This document shows, piece after piece, positions 35,071 through 44,627 of a DNA stretch of 64,000 nt. Positions within the stretch are counted from its first letter, which is position 1; each line of letters opens with the position of its first letter. A model generated the notes under the pieces. The model searched no databases, was not told where the DNA came from, and was given only the letters and a program-made list of their open reading frames with translations. Position numbers and translations under genes: made by a program. Origin of the DNA: Gammaproteobacteria bacterium (lineage in GTDB: Bacteria; Pseudomonadota; Gammaproteobacteria; Arenicellales; Poriferihabitantaceae); contig JAHEGU010000007.1 of the NCBI GenBank assembly GCA_024644945.1, positions 1 through 64,000 on the forward strand, given 5' to 3'.

Positions 35071-36333
35071 ATGGGTTCTATTTTCAATTCTTATCAGCTG
35101 CTGCTACAAAAATTAGTGCCGTGGATGGCAGCATTACTGGTGGCGATTGCACTCATTTTACCCAGCGGTAGTCAGCCAGTGGCCCTTTTACTATTCTTAC
35201 TGACGCTTCCGGTAATTTTTAAGCGACCCAGTGAGCACGCCAATGTTTCGGGGCTTTGGATATTAATGTTACTGGCGCCGTTGTTGACGTCAATCCCTTT
35301 GTTCGTCAGCAGCGGGACTGGGGAGGCGCTGGCTGCAGGGGCGCGATATTTTGTCGCGGCATTGGTTCTGTTGGGGCTTTCCAGAATCAGGCTCGATCCT
35401 CTGTTACTGCTGCGGGCCGCCAGTGCCGCAGGGATACTTGCTGTGCTGTTCAACCTGAATCAACTGAATGAAATGCGTGTTAATTGGGGAGTAGGGTACC
35501 TTGATTCAGGTTATATCAGCGTGCTCTTAGTATGCCTCTCGCTGGCCCAGTTACATCTTGACAGGGGCAGGTTCTGGTGGCGGTTGATTGCCATGATCGG
35601 AATTGCCTGTCTGATCTTCGCGGCCTTAAAAACAGGCACTCGGGGCGCATGGCCCGCAATGATTGGAATTCTGCTGATGCAGTTCATGCTAAGCGCATTT
35701 TCAAGGGCACGTAAGATCTTGATTGCGCTGGCAGGGGTGGTTGCGCTCGCGATAGCAGTTGTCGCGGTGCCTACAGTAAAAAACAGGATAGACCTTACGA
35801 TTTATGAGGCCCAATCTTACTATCAGGAAAACAACCGCAACAGTTCAGTCGGATTCAGATTGGATCTGTGGCACATTGCACTTGAGGAATTCATTGAGAG
35901 TCCCATTTGGGGGGTTAGCTTCCAGCGCCGAAGCGAGATAATGGACAGTTATATCAAGAGACATCCCGATAGCGCTGCAGTGGGAAATGACGGCCGCAGT
36001 TCGGCACACAATGAGATTCTGAACGCACTCTCGAAACGGGGGTTGCTGGGCGTTCTTGCAGTGCTGTTGCTTTACCTGGTCCCAATTCGATTCTTTATCC
36101 GCCACATTCGGCTTGGCGATTCCGAAACCGTGAATCAGTTGGCATTGGCGGGAACAGGTATAGCAATTTCAATGATTATTTGTGGAATTACCGAAGCGCC
36201 TTTGATGAATGTGAGGGTTGGTACAACTTATGGATTCTTCATGATATTCCTTTACCACCTCATCACTGGATTGACCTCCCCTGGTCGCGAAAAAGTATTA
36301 CTGAACAAGCGCCACAAAAGCCAACCGAACTGA
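35071..36333 (+). CDS. O-antigen ligase / Wzy-type polymerase family membrane protein
   Basis: A polytopic membrane protein with about 10-12 helices and a large periplasmic loop. It belongs to the Wzy_C family (O-antigen ligase WaaL or polymerase Wzy). The loop holds NSSVGFRLDLWHIALEEFIESPIWG, quoted as the region of residues ~255-285. It is followed by SSAHNEILNALSKRGLLG with the conserved histidine. Placement near msbA and an lpxL-type gene favours a WaaL-like role, but the family cannot be split by motif. ATG 35071 is used; TTG 35068 is directly before it. The ~300 bases upstream are AT-rich with no gene seen. Confidence 0.85.
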   Translation: MGSIFNSYQLLLQKLVPWMAALLVAIALILPSGSQPVALLLFLLTLPVIFKRPSEHANVSGLWILMLLAPLLTSIPLFVSSGTGEALAAGARYFVAALVLLGLSRIRLDPLLLLRAASAAGILAVLFNLNQLNEMRVNWGVGYLDSGYISVLLVCLSLAQLHLDRGRFWWRLIAMIGIACLIFAALKTGTRGAWPAMIGILLMQFMLSAFSRARKILIALAGVVALAIAVVAVPTVKNRIDLTIYEAQSYYQENNRNSSVGFRLDLWHIALEEFIESPIWGVSFQRRSEIMDSYIKRHPDSAAVGNDGRSSAHNEILNALSKRGLLGVLAVLLLYLVPIRFFIRHIRLGDSETVNQLALAGTGIAISMIICGITEAPLMNVRVGTTYGFFMIFLYHLITGLTSPGREKVLLNKRHKSQPN

Positions 36334-36799
36334 GAGATTTCTATGCTGGCGGGTGGTTGCGGGCCTCAATGCTTGGAGATACTGCGACTCTATATCTATG
36401 GCGCTTCAGCAGGCATTCGAGGTTTCGATCCGTTGAATAATTTACTTCTTCTTGTTCGCTCGCTTCTTCAAAATTCATCATATCGCAACAATTAGATGGA
36501 ACAAACCTGGCAGCAGTGTCTATGCGTTCATAGGGGATTCTATGTCGGGCAAAAAAATATTTGTGAATTCCGATTGCTTTAGTGACCGGATTTCGACCAC
36601 CCAGGTTGGTGAAAATGTTAGACTCTTTAGCGGAAGAGACCCTGATCATATGCCGCTAGAAGGGCGAATGTTTGAGCCTGCGAGCGGGTCTCTGGTGGCA
36701 TTGTCCGAGGCACATGGAAGACGCTGACTTGACGGGCGGTGATAGCAATAATATCCCGGGTGCGACGAAAGATCCGCACCCTGAGTTCGGAGGCACTTT
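36334..36799. other. Stretch of 466 bases without a supported gene
   Basis: Short open frames exist on both strands, the longest about 100 codons, but none resembles a known family, has a good ribosome site or has convincing composition. GGAGG at the right end (36788-36792) is the ribosome site of the next gene. It may be a decayed gene between the ligase and the permease. Confidence 0.45.
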
Positions 36800-38659
36800 T
36801 TGACGGAGACACTGCAACTAACTAGCGAAATGATCGCAGTTATGGGGATCTTAGTGTTTGCGGTCTACCTGTTTGCTTTTGAGGTGGTAAGGGTAGACGT
36901 TGCTGCGATTCTGATCATGGTGGTGATTGGGTTGAGTTCCCTTATTCCTGGTTATGATGGATTGGTTCCCGCAGAGCATTTATTTGACGGGTATTCCAGC
37001 AACGCAGTGATGTCGATTATCGCGGTAATGGTTATCGGCGCAGGACTGGATCGCACCGGGATGATGGGGCAACTGGCAGGAAAGATCCTTAAATTCGGTG
37101 GACGCACCGAAGGCAGAATTATCATGATCATCTCAAGCGTAGTCGGCGTTATTTCGAGCTTTATGCAGAATATTGGAGCCGCAGCGTTATTTCTCCCCGT
37201 GGTCAACCGGATCGCTCGTCGCGGGAATATGGCCATTTCACGACTGCTCATGCCCATGGGTTTCTGCGCGATTCTTGGCGGTACCATCACCATGATCGGT
37301 TCCAGTCCATTGATTTTGCTGAATGATTTGATTATCAATTCGAATCGGGTACTCCCTGCAGGCACAACCGCAATGGAAACATTCGGTCTATTCGACGTCA
37401 CGCCCATCGGCTTAGTATTGTTGTTCAGTGGGATTACTTATTTTGTTTTTGCCGGGCGATTTGTGCTTCCGGTAGTGAAGGATAAGCCTGGTGAATCGGG
37501 CAGTATGCTGAGGTACTTCAAGGAGGTGTATGGCATTGAAGGGGAGGTCTATGAATGCAGGGTGACTCGCGATAGCCCATTAATCGGTAAGTTATTGTCA
37601 GACGTAGATGCAGCGGGGCGTGCAGGATGGATCGTAGCTGTGAGGAACGGAGATAAAATGGTGGTCGCACCAAGAGGTGACACTGAATTTTGGGTTGGCA
37701 GTGAGATTGCGATTATGGGTAAGCGCGATTCGATAACGCGATTTGCGGATGAATACGCACTGCGGATTAAAAATGAACTGGATGTATTCGCTGAAGTGCT
37801 TAGCGCCAGCAGTGCCGGGATCGCGGAGATAGTTATTCCTCCAGATTCCGGGGTGATCGGTAAGTCGATTCGGGATATTGAACTTCGAAAGAGGCACGGC
37901 GCAACAGTACTTTCAGTTTTCCGCGCAGACGACGTGATAGATGTCGATCTGGTGGATCTGGTTCTTCAGTCCGGCGACACTCTTGTGTTGCACGTGCGCT
38001 GGAACGAACTGGCAGGCATTGCAGATAATCGCAATGATTTTGTAGTGGTCACCGACTTTCCGCGTGAAGATGCACGTCCAGAAAAGATGAAATTTGCGAT
38101 TGGGTTTTTCGTTTTGACTCTATTTCTGGTGCTTTTTACTGACATGAGGCTGTCCATTGCCCTGATGACCGGAGCGGTTGGCATGATTCTATCCGGTGTC
38201 ATCAAGATAGAAGAAGCCTATCGTGCAATCGGTTGGCAGAGTGTGTTTTTACTGGCCAGCCTGATTCCCCTGGGCATTGCAGTAGACCAGTCAGGCACAG
38301 CGGCCTGGGTGGCTCAGCAAGTGCTACTCTTGTTGGACGGCGTCCCGGTTTGGGTGCTTCAGTCTGTGATCGCGGTAATGGCCACGGGATTTACTCTGGT
38401 AATGTCAAATGTTGGCGCAACTGTTTTGCTGGTTCCTTTAGCGATAAATATAGCAATTGGTGTTGATGCAAATCCGGCAGTTTTTGCCCTTACCGTGGCG
38501 TTGTCCACATCTAACTCATTCCTGATTCCGACCCATCAGGTAAATGCACTGATCATGGGTCCTGGCGGTTACCGCGTCGCTGATTTTATGAAAGCAGGGG
38601 GATTCATGACTATCATGTTCCTGGTCGTGGAAATAATAATGTTAAACCTGCTTTACTGA
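36800..38659 (+). CDS. SLC13-family permease with two TrkA-C domains
   Basis: An inner-membrane anion transporter-like protein of 619 residues. It has about five N-terminal helices, two RCK_C/TrkA-C regulatory domains (about residues 215-295 and 305-390) and a C-terminal membrane half. The paired motifs FMQNIGAAALFLPV ... GSSPLILLND and VMSNVGATVLLVPLAIN ... STSNSFLIPTHQVNALIMGPG belong to the SLC13/ArsB-NhaD group. The substrate (sulfate, di-carboxylate or other) is not decided. A sulfate role would fit the soe operon in the same window, but that is only suggestive. It starts at TTG 36800, eight bases after GGAGG. It is convergent with fumarase. Confidence 0.88.
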   Translation: MTETLQLTSEMIAVMGILVFAVYLFAFEVVRVDVAAILIMVVIGLSSLIPGYDGLVPAEHLFDGYSSNAVMSIIAVMVIGAGLDRTGMMGQLAGKILKFGGRTEGRIIMIISSVVGVISSFMQNIGAAALFLPVVNRIARRGNMAISRLLMPMGFCAILGGTITMIGSSPLILLNDLIINSNRVLPAGTTAMETFGLFDVTPIGLVLLFSGITYFVFAGRFVLPVVKDKPGESGSMLRYFKEVYGIEGEVYECRVTRDSPLIGKLLSDVDAAGRAGWIVAVRNGDKMVVAPRGDTEFWVGSEIAIMGKRDSITRFADEYALRIKNELDVFAEVLSASSAGIAEIVIPPDSGVIGKSIRDIELRKRHGATVLSVFRADDVIDVDLVDLVLQSGDTLVLHVRWNELAGIADNRNDFVVVTDFPREDARPEKMKFAIGFFVLTLFLVLFTDMRLSIALMTGAVGMILSGVIKIEEAYRAIGWQSVFLLASLIPLGIAVDQSGTAAWVAQQVLLLLDGVPVWVLQSVIAVMATGFTLVMSNVGATVLLVPLAINIAIGVDANPAVFALTVALSTSNSFLIPTHQVNALIMGPGGYRVADFMKAGGFMTIMFLVVEIIMLNLLY

Positions 38660-38665
38660 TTGCCG

Positions 38666-40192
38666 CTAGAGCGCAGGTTCCTCGACTTTTACGCCCAGTT
38701 TGTTTCGCCATACTTCAGGTCCGGTGCGGTGCACCGACTCTCCTTGCGAATCGACCGCGACCGTTACCGGCATTTCATCCACCTCAAACTCATAGATCGC
38801 TTCCATCCCGAGATCTTCAAAGGCGATGACCCTGGCAGACTTGATCGCTTTAGATACCAGATAGGCGGCGCCACCGACGGCAATCAGATAAACGGATTTG
38901 TGTTGGCGGATACTCTCAATAGCAGCCGCTCCACGCTCGGCCTTGCCAATCATGCCAAGTAGACCAGCCTGATCAAGCATCATGTCCGTAAACTTATCCA
39001 TTCTTGTTGCGGTCGTAGGCCCTGCCGGTCCCACCGCTTCTGAACCAACTGCGTCTACCGGTCCCACGTAGTATATGAAACGATTATGGAAATCGACGCC
39101 ATTTGGTAATTTTTCACCTCTTTCGAAATAATCCGCAATGCGCTTATGCGCAGCATCACGCCCGGTCAGTATCTTTCCGCTGAGTAACAAGGTCTGTCCC
39201 GGCTTCCACTTCGCGATCGCATCTTGGTCGGTTTCTTCAAGATTGACTTTAAGCGTATCGCTACCTGGCTCCCAGGATATCTCTGGCCAGTCAGCCAGTT
39301 TAGGTTGGGCAAGATGGGCCGGACCAGATCCATCCAGGATAAAGTGTGCGTGGCGGGTGGCGGCGCAATTAGGGATCATCGCCACAGGTAATGATGCGGC
39401 GTGAGTAGGATACTGGTTTATTTTGACATCCAATACGGTAGTTACTCCTCCCAGCCCCTGGGCGCCGATTCCAAGGTTGTTCACCTTTTCGAACAGCTCC
39501 AGCCGAAGCTCTTCTGTGGCATTGGATGGACCTCGTGAGATCAGATCTTGGATATCGATGGGTTCCATTAAGGATTCTTTGGCCATGACCATTGCCTTCT
39601 CTGCACTACCACCCAGACCAATCCCCAAAACCCCCGGTGGACACCAGCCGGCACCCATTTTAGGTACTGTTTCAAGAACCCAATCCGTCACGCTATCACT
39701 TGGATTCAATATTGCGAACTTGCTTTTGTTTTCTGAGCCCCCGCCTTTAGCGGAAACCGTTATCCCTAATTTGTCGCCAGGCACCATTTCAACATGAATA
39801 ACTGCCGGAGTATTATCAGCTGTATTCATGCGTTTTCCCAAAGGCGGATCAACTATAGAGGCTCGAAGAGGATTATCTGGATTCAGATACGCTTGCCGAA
39901 CGCCTTGGTTGATCATTTCATCCAATGACATGCTCGTTTGCCACTGGATTTTCATGCCAACCTTAACAAATACGACCACTATACCGGTGTCCTGGCAAAT
40001 AGGCCTTCGGCCTTCCGCGGACATTCGTGAATTAATCAAAATTTGAGATATGGCGTTCTTAGCGGACTCAGATTCTTCTCTTAACCATGCGCTATGCATC
40101 GCCTGTATAAAATCCGGCGAATGGTAATACGATATGTATTGCAGACTATCCGCAACACTTTGAATCACATCTTCTTGATTAATGATTGTCAT
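38666..40192 (-). CDS. fumA: Class I fumarate hydratase ([4Fe-4S], oxygen-sensitive)
   Basis: It hydrates fumarate to L-malate in the TCA cycle. The N-terminal alpha domain contains RRPICQDTGIVVVF and MIPNCAATRHAHF, whose cysteines ligate the [4Fe-4S] cluster. The C-terminal beta domain has PVDAVGSEAVGPAGPTTATRMD and AYLVSKAIKSARVIAFEDLGMEAIYEFEV (residue block ~440-475). Its 508 residues fit the one-chain FumA/FumB type. The start overlaps the end of the DUF349 gene by 14 bases, so the two are likely co-transcribed. Confidence 0.92.
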   Translation of the reverse strand: MTIINQEDVIQSVADSLQYISYYHSPDFIQAMHSAWLREESESAKNAISQILINSRMSAEGRRPICQDTGIVVVFVKVGMKIQWQTSMSLDEMINQGVRQAYLNPDNPLRASIVDPPLGKRMNTADNTPAVIHVEMVPGDKLGITVSAKGGGSENKSKFAILNPSDSVTDWVLETVPKMGAGWCPPGVLGIGLGGSAEKAMVMAKESLMEPIDIQDLISRGPSNATEELRLELFEKVNNLGIGAQGLGGVTTVLDVKINQYPTHAASLPVAMIPNCAATRHAHFILDGSGPAHLAQPKLADWPEISWEPGSDTLKVNLEETDQDAIAKWKPGQTLLLSGKILTGRDAAHKRIADYFERGEKLPNGVDFHNRFIYYVGPVDAVGSEAVGPAGPTTATRMDKFTDMMLDQAGLLGMIGKAERGAAAIESIRQHKSVYLIAVGGAAYLVSKAIKSARVIAFEDLGMEAIYEFEVDEMPVTVAVDSQGESVHRTGPEVWRNKLGVKVEEPAL

Positions 40193-42068
40193 TGGAGAGC
40201 GCTGTGTAACATTGTTTGAAACGTTTATCGACTTCCAGTTGGCTATCGGGTGGCAGTGCCCCAGTAGTGTGAATACGATTGATCAATTCCCGATTATTCA
40301 GCAGTTCCTGCTCAGAAGCTTTTCCCATTGCATTGGATAGTCGACCTATCTGCAGCGCCATACGTTGTTTGGTATAAGTGGCGGGTGAGTCGACACCGGC
40401 GTTGATCTCAAGCTGCAGCAGGTAACCGTTCACGAGATCGAAATTGTGGCTGAGAATATCTTCCAGTTTTCGGCGTAGGCTGGAATCTGTTGCCGCCGTG
40501 ACCGCTTGGTCCATTCTTGCTTGCATGGCGGATTGCAGGTTTTGTTCGATCGGACCGAGTTGTTGCCAACTTTGATTGATAGCATCTAAATCGAGGATAC
40601 ACTGCTCAAACACTTGTCGTTCGATATCGCTGCATAGCGCTGCACAATCAAAAAGCACTTGGTCACTTTTCGATTGATCAGCCCGTTCTAACTGACCCCT
40701 GAGCTTGTTCGCTTTGTTTATCGCGTCGCGGAACCTCTTTTCAATTTGCTTGGCGTTAGCCTTCGGGGCCCGCCCTGACTGAGACCAGCGATCATTCCAC
40801 TGATTGATCTGCGCAGTAAGAACCGTCGCTTCAGGATATTTTTCCTGAACCTTCGCCTCGATTTCACTGCAAATTTTCTGTTTGACTTCCAGTTGTAGAT
40901 TCAACTGTTGATCGAATTCTTTTCTGGATTGCCTTGATTTTTCATACACCGCATCGCATGCTGAGGTGAATTGTTTCCACACCGTCTGTTCCTGTTTGCG
41001 TCTGCCAGAAACTGTTACCAGCCATTTCTTTTTAAGTGGCTGTAGTTCTGCTATGGCTTTGCGTGCGTCCTCCAAGTCAGCCAGTTTGTTTATTTCAGCA
41101 ATTAGTTCCTGACGCTGATACAAGTTTCTTTTGCGCTCTCGATCTAATGGTCCTTCAAATTTTTCGACGATCCTTTCGAATCTTTGATGCAATGGTTTCC
41201 GGTCTTTGTATTCTGCTGGCCCCAGTTTGCGCCAGCGTGAAACCTGCTCGCGAACATTTTTTTGAATATTCTTCCAGTTTGGGTTTCGCCAATCCGTTGT
41301 CTCGTACTCATTTTCCAGAAATTCACAGATGTCAAGCCGGCTGCGGCTTGATTCTTCACGTTGTTTACGCTGAGTCTCAAACAATGCCTTGCATGGCTCA
41401 TAAGCCGCAGTACAGGCCTGGTCAAACTTCAAATAAAGTTTTTTGTTACCACCTTCACCAGTATTGTCCCACTGCTTCCACTGCTCCCGGGCCTGTTTGA
41501 TTCGGGTGGCAACTTTTTCCAGATCCGTCTCTGAATTGTGGATGTTCTGAATTTCTTTGATAATCTTTTCACGTGCCTGCACAGTGCCCCAGTGGCGCCA
41601 CGAGGAAAGTTTTTTGATTTTGGGTTGAAATGCCTCAAGTTCACCAATAATTTTCTGACGCCGTTGACTCGATAGCCCATGAATGCGGTTCAGTTTGGAG
41701 ATGATCTGTTGTTCCAATTCCTGCGAGCTCTTCAGATCGTCGGCAGTAAGCGCAGCCTTGAGTTTCACAAGGTCTTGCTCAATTTCGGCGTAACGATCGT
41801 TGCGTTCTTCAACCTGTCGGTGAATTCGTTCTCTAAGGACCTCAAACCCCTTTTCAAGCCTGGCTAGAGCGGAATCATCAGCCTTGTTATCTTGCTTAAG
41901 GGAGTCCCACGATCTCCTTAAAAACTTTGCTCGCTGCTCATCAATAACTTTATTACCATTAAGCAACGATTCCAAATGGTTGAGTAGATCTGTAGTGTCG
42001 TTTTTAGAAGCAGTCGTGAGCGAAGTACCAGTGACTTCTTCATTCGCGGATAACTTGTCAGGTTCCAT
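40179..42068 (-). CDS. DUF349 repeat coiled-coil protein
   Basis: A long, highly charged, mostly helical cytoplasmic protein. It contains several DUF349-type repeats, visible as recurring R/K-W-x-x-L/S-G-P/R units (VSRWRKLGPAEYKDRKPLHQRFE, spanning about residues 265-285, and RWSQSGRAPKANAKQIEKRF). ATG 42068 (MEPDKLSANEEV) is preferred over the outermost ATG 42119 because the extra 17 residues look unlike the family. The function is unknown; DUF349 proteins have been linked to fitness and cell-envelope phenotypes without a mechanism. It is divergent from the MltD-like gene. Confidence 0.82.
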   Translation of the reverse strand: MEPDKLSANEEVTGTSLTTASKNDTTDLLNHLESLLNGNKVIDEQRAKFLRRSWDSLKQDNKADDSALARLEKGFEVLRERIHRQVEERNDRYAEIEQDLVKLKAALTADDLKSSQELEQQIISKLNRIHGLSSQRRQKIIGELEAFQPKIKKLSSWRHWGTVQAREKIIKEIQNIHNSETDLEKVATRIKQAREQWKQWDNTGEGGNKKLYLKFDQACTAAYEPCKALFETQRKQREESSRSRLDICEFLENEYETTDWRNPNWKNIQKNVREQVSRWRKLGPAEYKDRKPLHQRFERIVEKFEGPLDRERKRNLYQRQELIAEINKLADLEDARKAIAELQPLKKKWLVTVSGRRKQEQTVWKQFTSACDAVYEKSRQSRKEFDQQLNLQLEVKQKICSEIEAKVQEKYPEATVLTAQINQWNDRWSQSGRAPKANAKQIEKRFRDAINKANKLRGQLERADQSKSDQVLFDCAALCSDIERQVFEQCILDLDAINQSWQQLGPIEQNLQSAMQARMDQAVTAATDSSLRRKLEDILSHNFDLVNGYLLQLEINAGVDSPATYTKQRMALQIGRLSNAMGKASEQELLNNRELINRIHTTGALPPDSQLEVDKRFKQCYTALSNDNH

Positions 42069-42209
42069 GCATTTTTCAATTCGTTTGTCGTACAATCTCG
42101 CTACGCCGGCGAGCAACATGATGTTATTCCGATCCGGCTATTGATTTCATATTATAACCTTTAGCCGGCGCGGGGCGCGATTTACAGGACCACATACATC
42201 GTCCGGGCA

Positions 42210-44609
42210 ATGAGGCATATTCACATCGAGTATTATCTAAGAGGTCTTGCGCTTGCGGCGATTTTGCCACTGGCACTGCTGCTGATCGTGGTGCGACCCG
42301 CGATGGCGGATCATTTGCTGCCACAACACGAACTGCAATGCAGCGCCAGTTTTCCATGCCCCCCAGAAATTCGCCGACGTGTGGATTTTTGGATTCAGGT
42401 ATTCAAGGGTTGGGATAAGGGCAAAGCGATACTCCACGACCCTAACGCACCTGAACGGGTATACATGGTCATCGATACCGGGCGTGGATGCAGCAGTATG
42501 GTTTCCAGGCGCATCAAATCCAACCGAAAGATCATTACCGATTCGCTCAACGCCTTAGCAACCAACCTGTCTAAGGGCCGTAAGGTCACTAACAAGCGGC
42601 AGCGCCATCTCTTGACTCTGTTTCCATCGCAGAATGCAAAGGAAATTCGCAATGCGGCTAAGAAAATACGTTGCCAGAGTGGTGTGAAAGACAGCTTTGT
42701 AAAAGGCCTCAAGCGCTTTAATCAGTATTCCAGCATGGTAGATCAGGTGTTACTGGAAAATGATCTTCCTCCGGAAATACGGTATTTGCCTTTTGTAGAA
42801 TCTTCGTATAATCCTGCGGCATACTCCAAAGCGGGTGCCGCCGGCTTGTGGCAGATCATGCCGGCAACTGCACGTTCTCTTGGCCTCGAGCTCAATGCCA
42901 CCGTAGACGAACGTCTCGATCCTGAGGCGGCGACCAGGGCGGCTGCAAAATATTTCCGAAATGCAACAATCACGCTGACCAAGGCATCGATAGAAAAAAA
43001 GCCCGATATATCGCCTGCGGAAATCAATCCATTTGTGATCACGTCTTATAACTACGGAATTAATGGAATGCGCCGGGCGATCAATAGGGTTAGTCCTGAC
43101 TACATGGAGGTGCTGAACCGTTACAAATCGCCCAGCTTTCAAGTGGCAGTAAAAAACTTTTACTCCAGTTTTCTTGCGGCTAAGCATGTGGCGACCAATG
43201 CTGAAAAATACTTTGGCACTGTTGTGAGCACTGAACCAATTCGCTACCAAACTTTGGTACTGCAGCATGCCACTTCAATTGATCGAATTTACAAAGTATT
43301 TGATCTTAGCGACAAGGCGCTTAAGCCGCTGAACCAGCCGTTAACACGATTTATTTGGAACGGTTGGCGCCTGATACCGGCTGGGTATCGATTGAGGCTG
43401 CCGCTCCGTAAAGATAAATGGCAGCAGGAGATTGCCAGACTCGAATCCCTTAAACCGGAAAAGGCCGTCCCAGGGGGCGGTAGTTACGTGGTGAGAAGAG
43501 GTGATACCGCCTGCGGTGTGGCCAGAGCACTGCGAGTAAACTGCAGTGAACTCATAAATGCCAATGGTTTAGGCCGGAGTGCTCTGATTCGAATTGGCCA
43601 GAAGCTGGTGATACCAAGACAAGTTGTGACAGGGGGTACGGTGACTGCAGTAAGCACTCAGACAGCTGCGGGAGCGCAGGATGCTGTGGAAAAAATCTGG
43701 GTCGTAAAACGGGGCGACACCGCCTGCGGCATTGCCAACCGAACGGGGGTCAGCTGTCGTGAGCTGATCAGGGCTAATCAGCTGGGTCGAAGCGCCAAGA
43801 TTTATATCGGACAGAAACTGGTTGTGCCAAGAAAAGACTATCTGACGGCTAGCTCAGCAGGACTCAACGCGGATAATCGATATATTGTGCAGAAAGGTGA
43901 TGCCGCGTGTGTAATTGCGGCTCGCTTTTCTGTCAGCTGTCGTGAACTGATTCGAATCAATAAGCTTAACAAGAGGGCTACAATTTATCCTGGTCAGAAA
44001 CTTAGAGTGCCCGGATACGAAGCACCGGCGACTTCGCAAACAGCCGCCCTGCTGGCCAGCGCAAAGCCTTCAGCATCAGAGGTGGGGAAGAGGGCATCAG
44101 TGCAACGGGAGCCAGGTCCTGCAGTATCTAACAATCAACTTATTAATCTGCTCGATACATTGCCCGACCTCAGCATCCGTGTAGGCAGCGAAGGTGGTGA
44201 GCCAGTGTATTATATTTTCGTCGAAGTGGATGAAACCCTGGGGCATTTTTCGGATTGGCTAGGGATAGGCGGATCCAGCACACTGAGAAAAACTAACCGG
44301 CTCAAGTCGAGTACTTCTCTCAGGTTGGGTCAACGAATCGTATTACCGAAAATTACGCCACAAACCGTGGCTCGATTTGAGCAAATGCGTTTGGAGTATC
44401 ACCAGGTTCTGAGTGAAACACTTAAGGAGAACTACCGTTTGGTGGGGATCGATAACTACGTAATAAAGACGGGAGAGTCTCTCTGGTATATGTCGCAGCA
44501 ATTTGGATTTCCGTTGTGGCTGATCTATAGGCTAAATCCTGAACTGCGCTTAGCGCCAGGGTTGTCAGCGGGTCAAACTATCAAGTTGCCGCGTCTTCAA
44601 GCAATATAA
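42210..44609 (+). CDS. MltD-like lytic transglycosylase with several LysM repeats
   Basis: It cleaves peptidoglycan glycan strands in the periplasm. A signal or anchor (residues ~10-32) precedes an SLT domain with the catalytic Glu197 in LPFVESSYNP, then AGAAGLWQIMPATARSLGL and SYNYGINGMRRAI. The C-terminal half carries LysM modules: three clear ones (~426-475, ~490-545, ~550-605), a divergent fourth (~665-710) and a fifth at the end. The three clear LysMs each hold two cysteines (GDTACGVA ... NCSEL pattern), which is unusual for bacterial LysM. At 799 residues it is longer than E. coli MltD. There is no lipobox at the N-terminus. Confidence 0.9.
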   Translation: MRHIHIEYYLRGLALAAILPLALLLIVVRPAMADHLLPQHELQCSASFPCPPEIRRRVDFWIQVFKGWDKGKAILHDPNAPERVYMVIDTGRGCSSMVSRRIKSNRKIITDSLNALATNLSKGRKVTNKRQRHLLTLFPSQNAKEIRNAAKKIRCQSGVKDSFVKGLKRFNQYSSMVDQVLLENDLPPEIRYLPFVESSYNPAAYSKAGAAGLWQIMPATARSLGLELNATVDERLDPEAATRAAAKYFRNATITLTKASIEKKPDISPAEINPFVITSYNYGINGMRRAINRVSPDYMEVLNRYKSPSFQVAVKNFYSSFLAAKHVATNAEKYFGTVVSTEPIRYQTLVLQHATSIDRIYKVFDLSDKALKPLNQPLTRFIWNGWRLIPAGYRLRLPLRKDKWQQEIARLESLKPEKAVPGGGSYVVRRGDTACGVARALRVNCSELINANGLGRSALIRIGQKLVIPRQVVTGGTVTAVSTQTAAGAQDAVEKIWVVKRGDTACGIANRTGVSCRELIRANQLGRSAKIYIGQKLVVPRKDYLTASSAGLNADNRYIVQKGDAACVIAARFSVSCRELIRINKLNKRATIYPGQKLRVPGYEAPATSQTAALLASAKPSASEVGKRASVQREPGPAVSNNQLINLLDTLPDLSIRVGSEGGEPVYYIFVEVDETLGHFSDWLGIGGSSTLRKTNRLKSSTSLRLGQRIVLPKITPQTVARFEQMRLEYHQVLSETLKENYRLVGIDNYVIKTGESLWYMSQQFGFPLWLIYRLNPELRLAPGLSAGQTIKLPRLQAI

Positions 44610-44627
44610 TCTATCGTCAGGGTAACG

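Noticed and set aside
36452..36727. A 91-codon forward frame before the SLC13-type permease.
   Set aside because: No recognisable family, no convincing ribosome site and overlapping open frames on the other strand. Kept only as a described gap.
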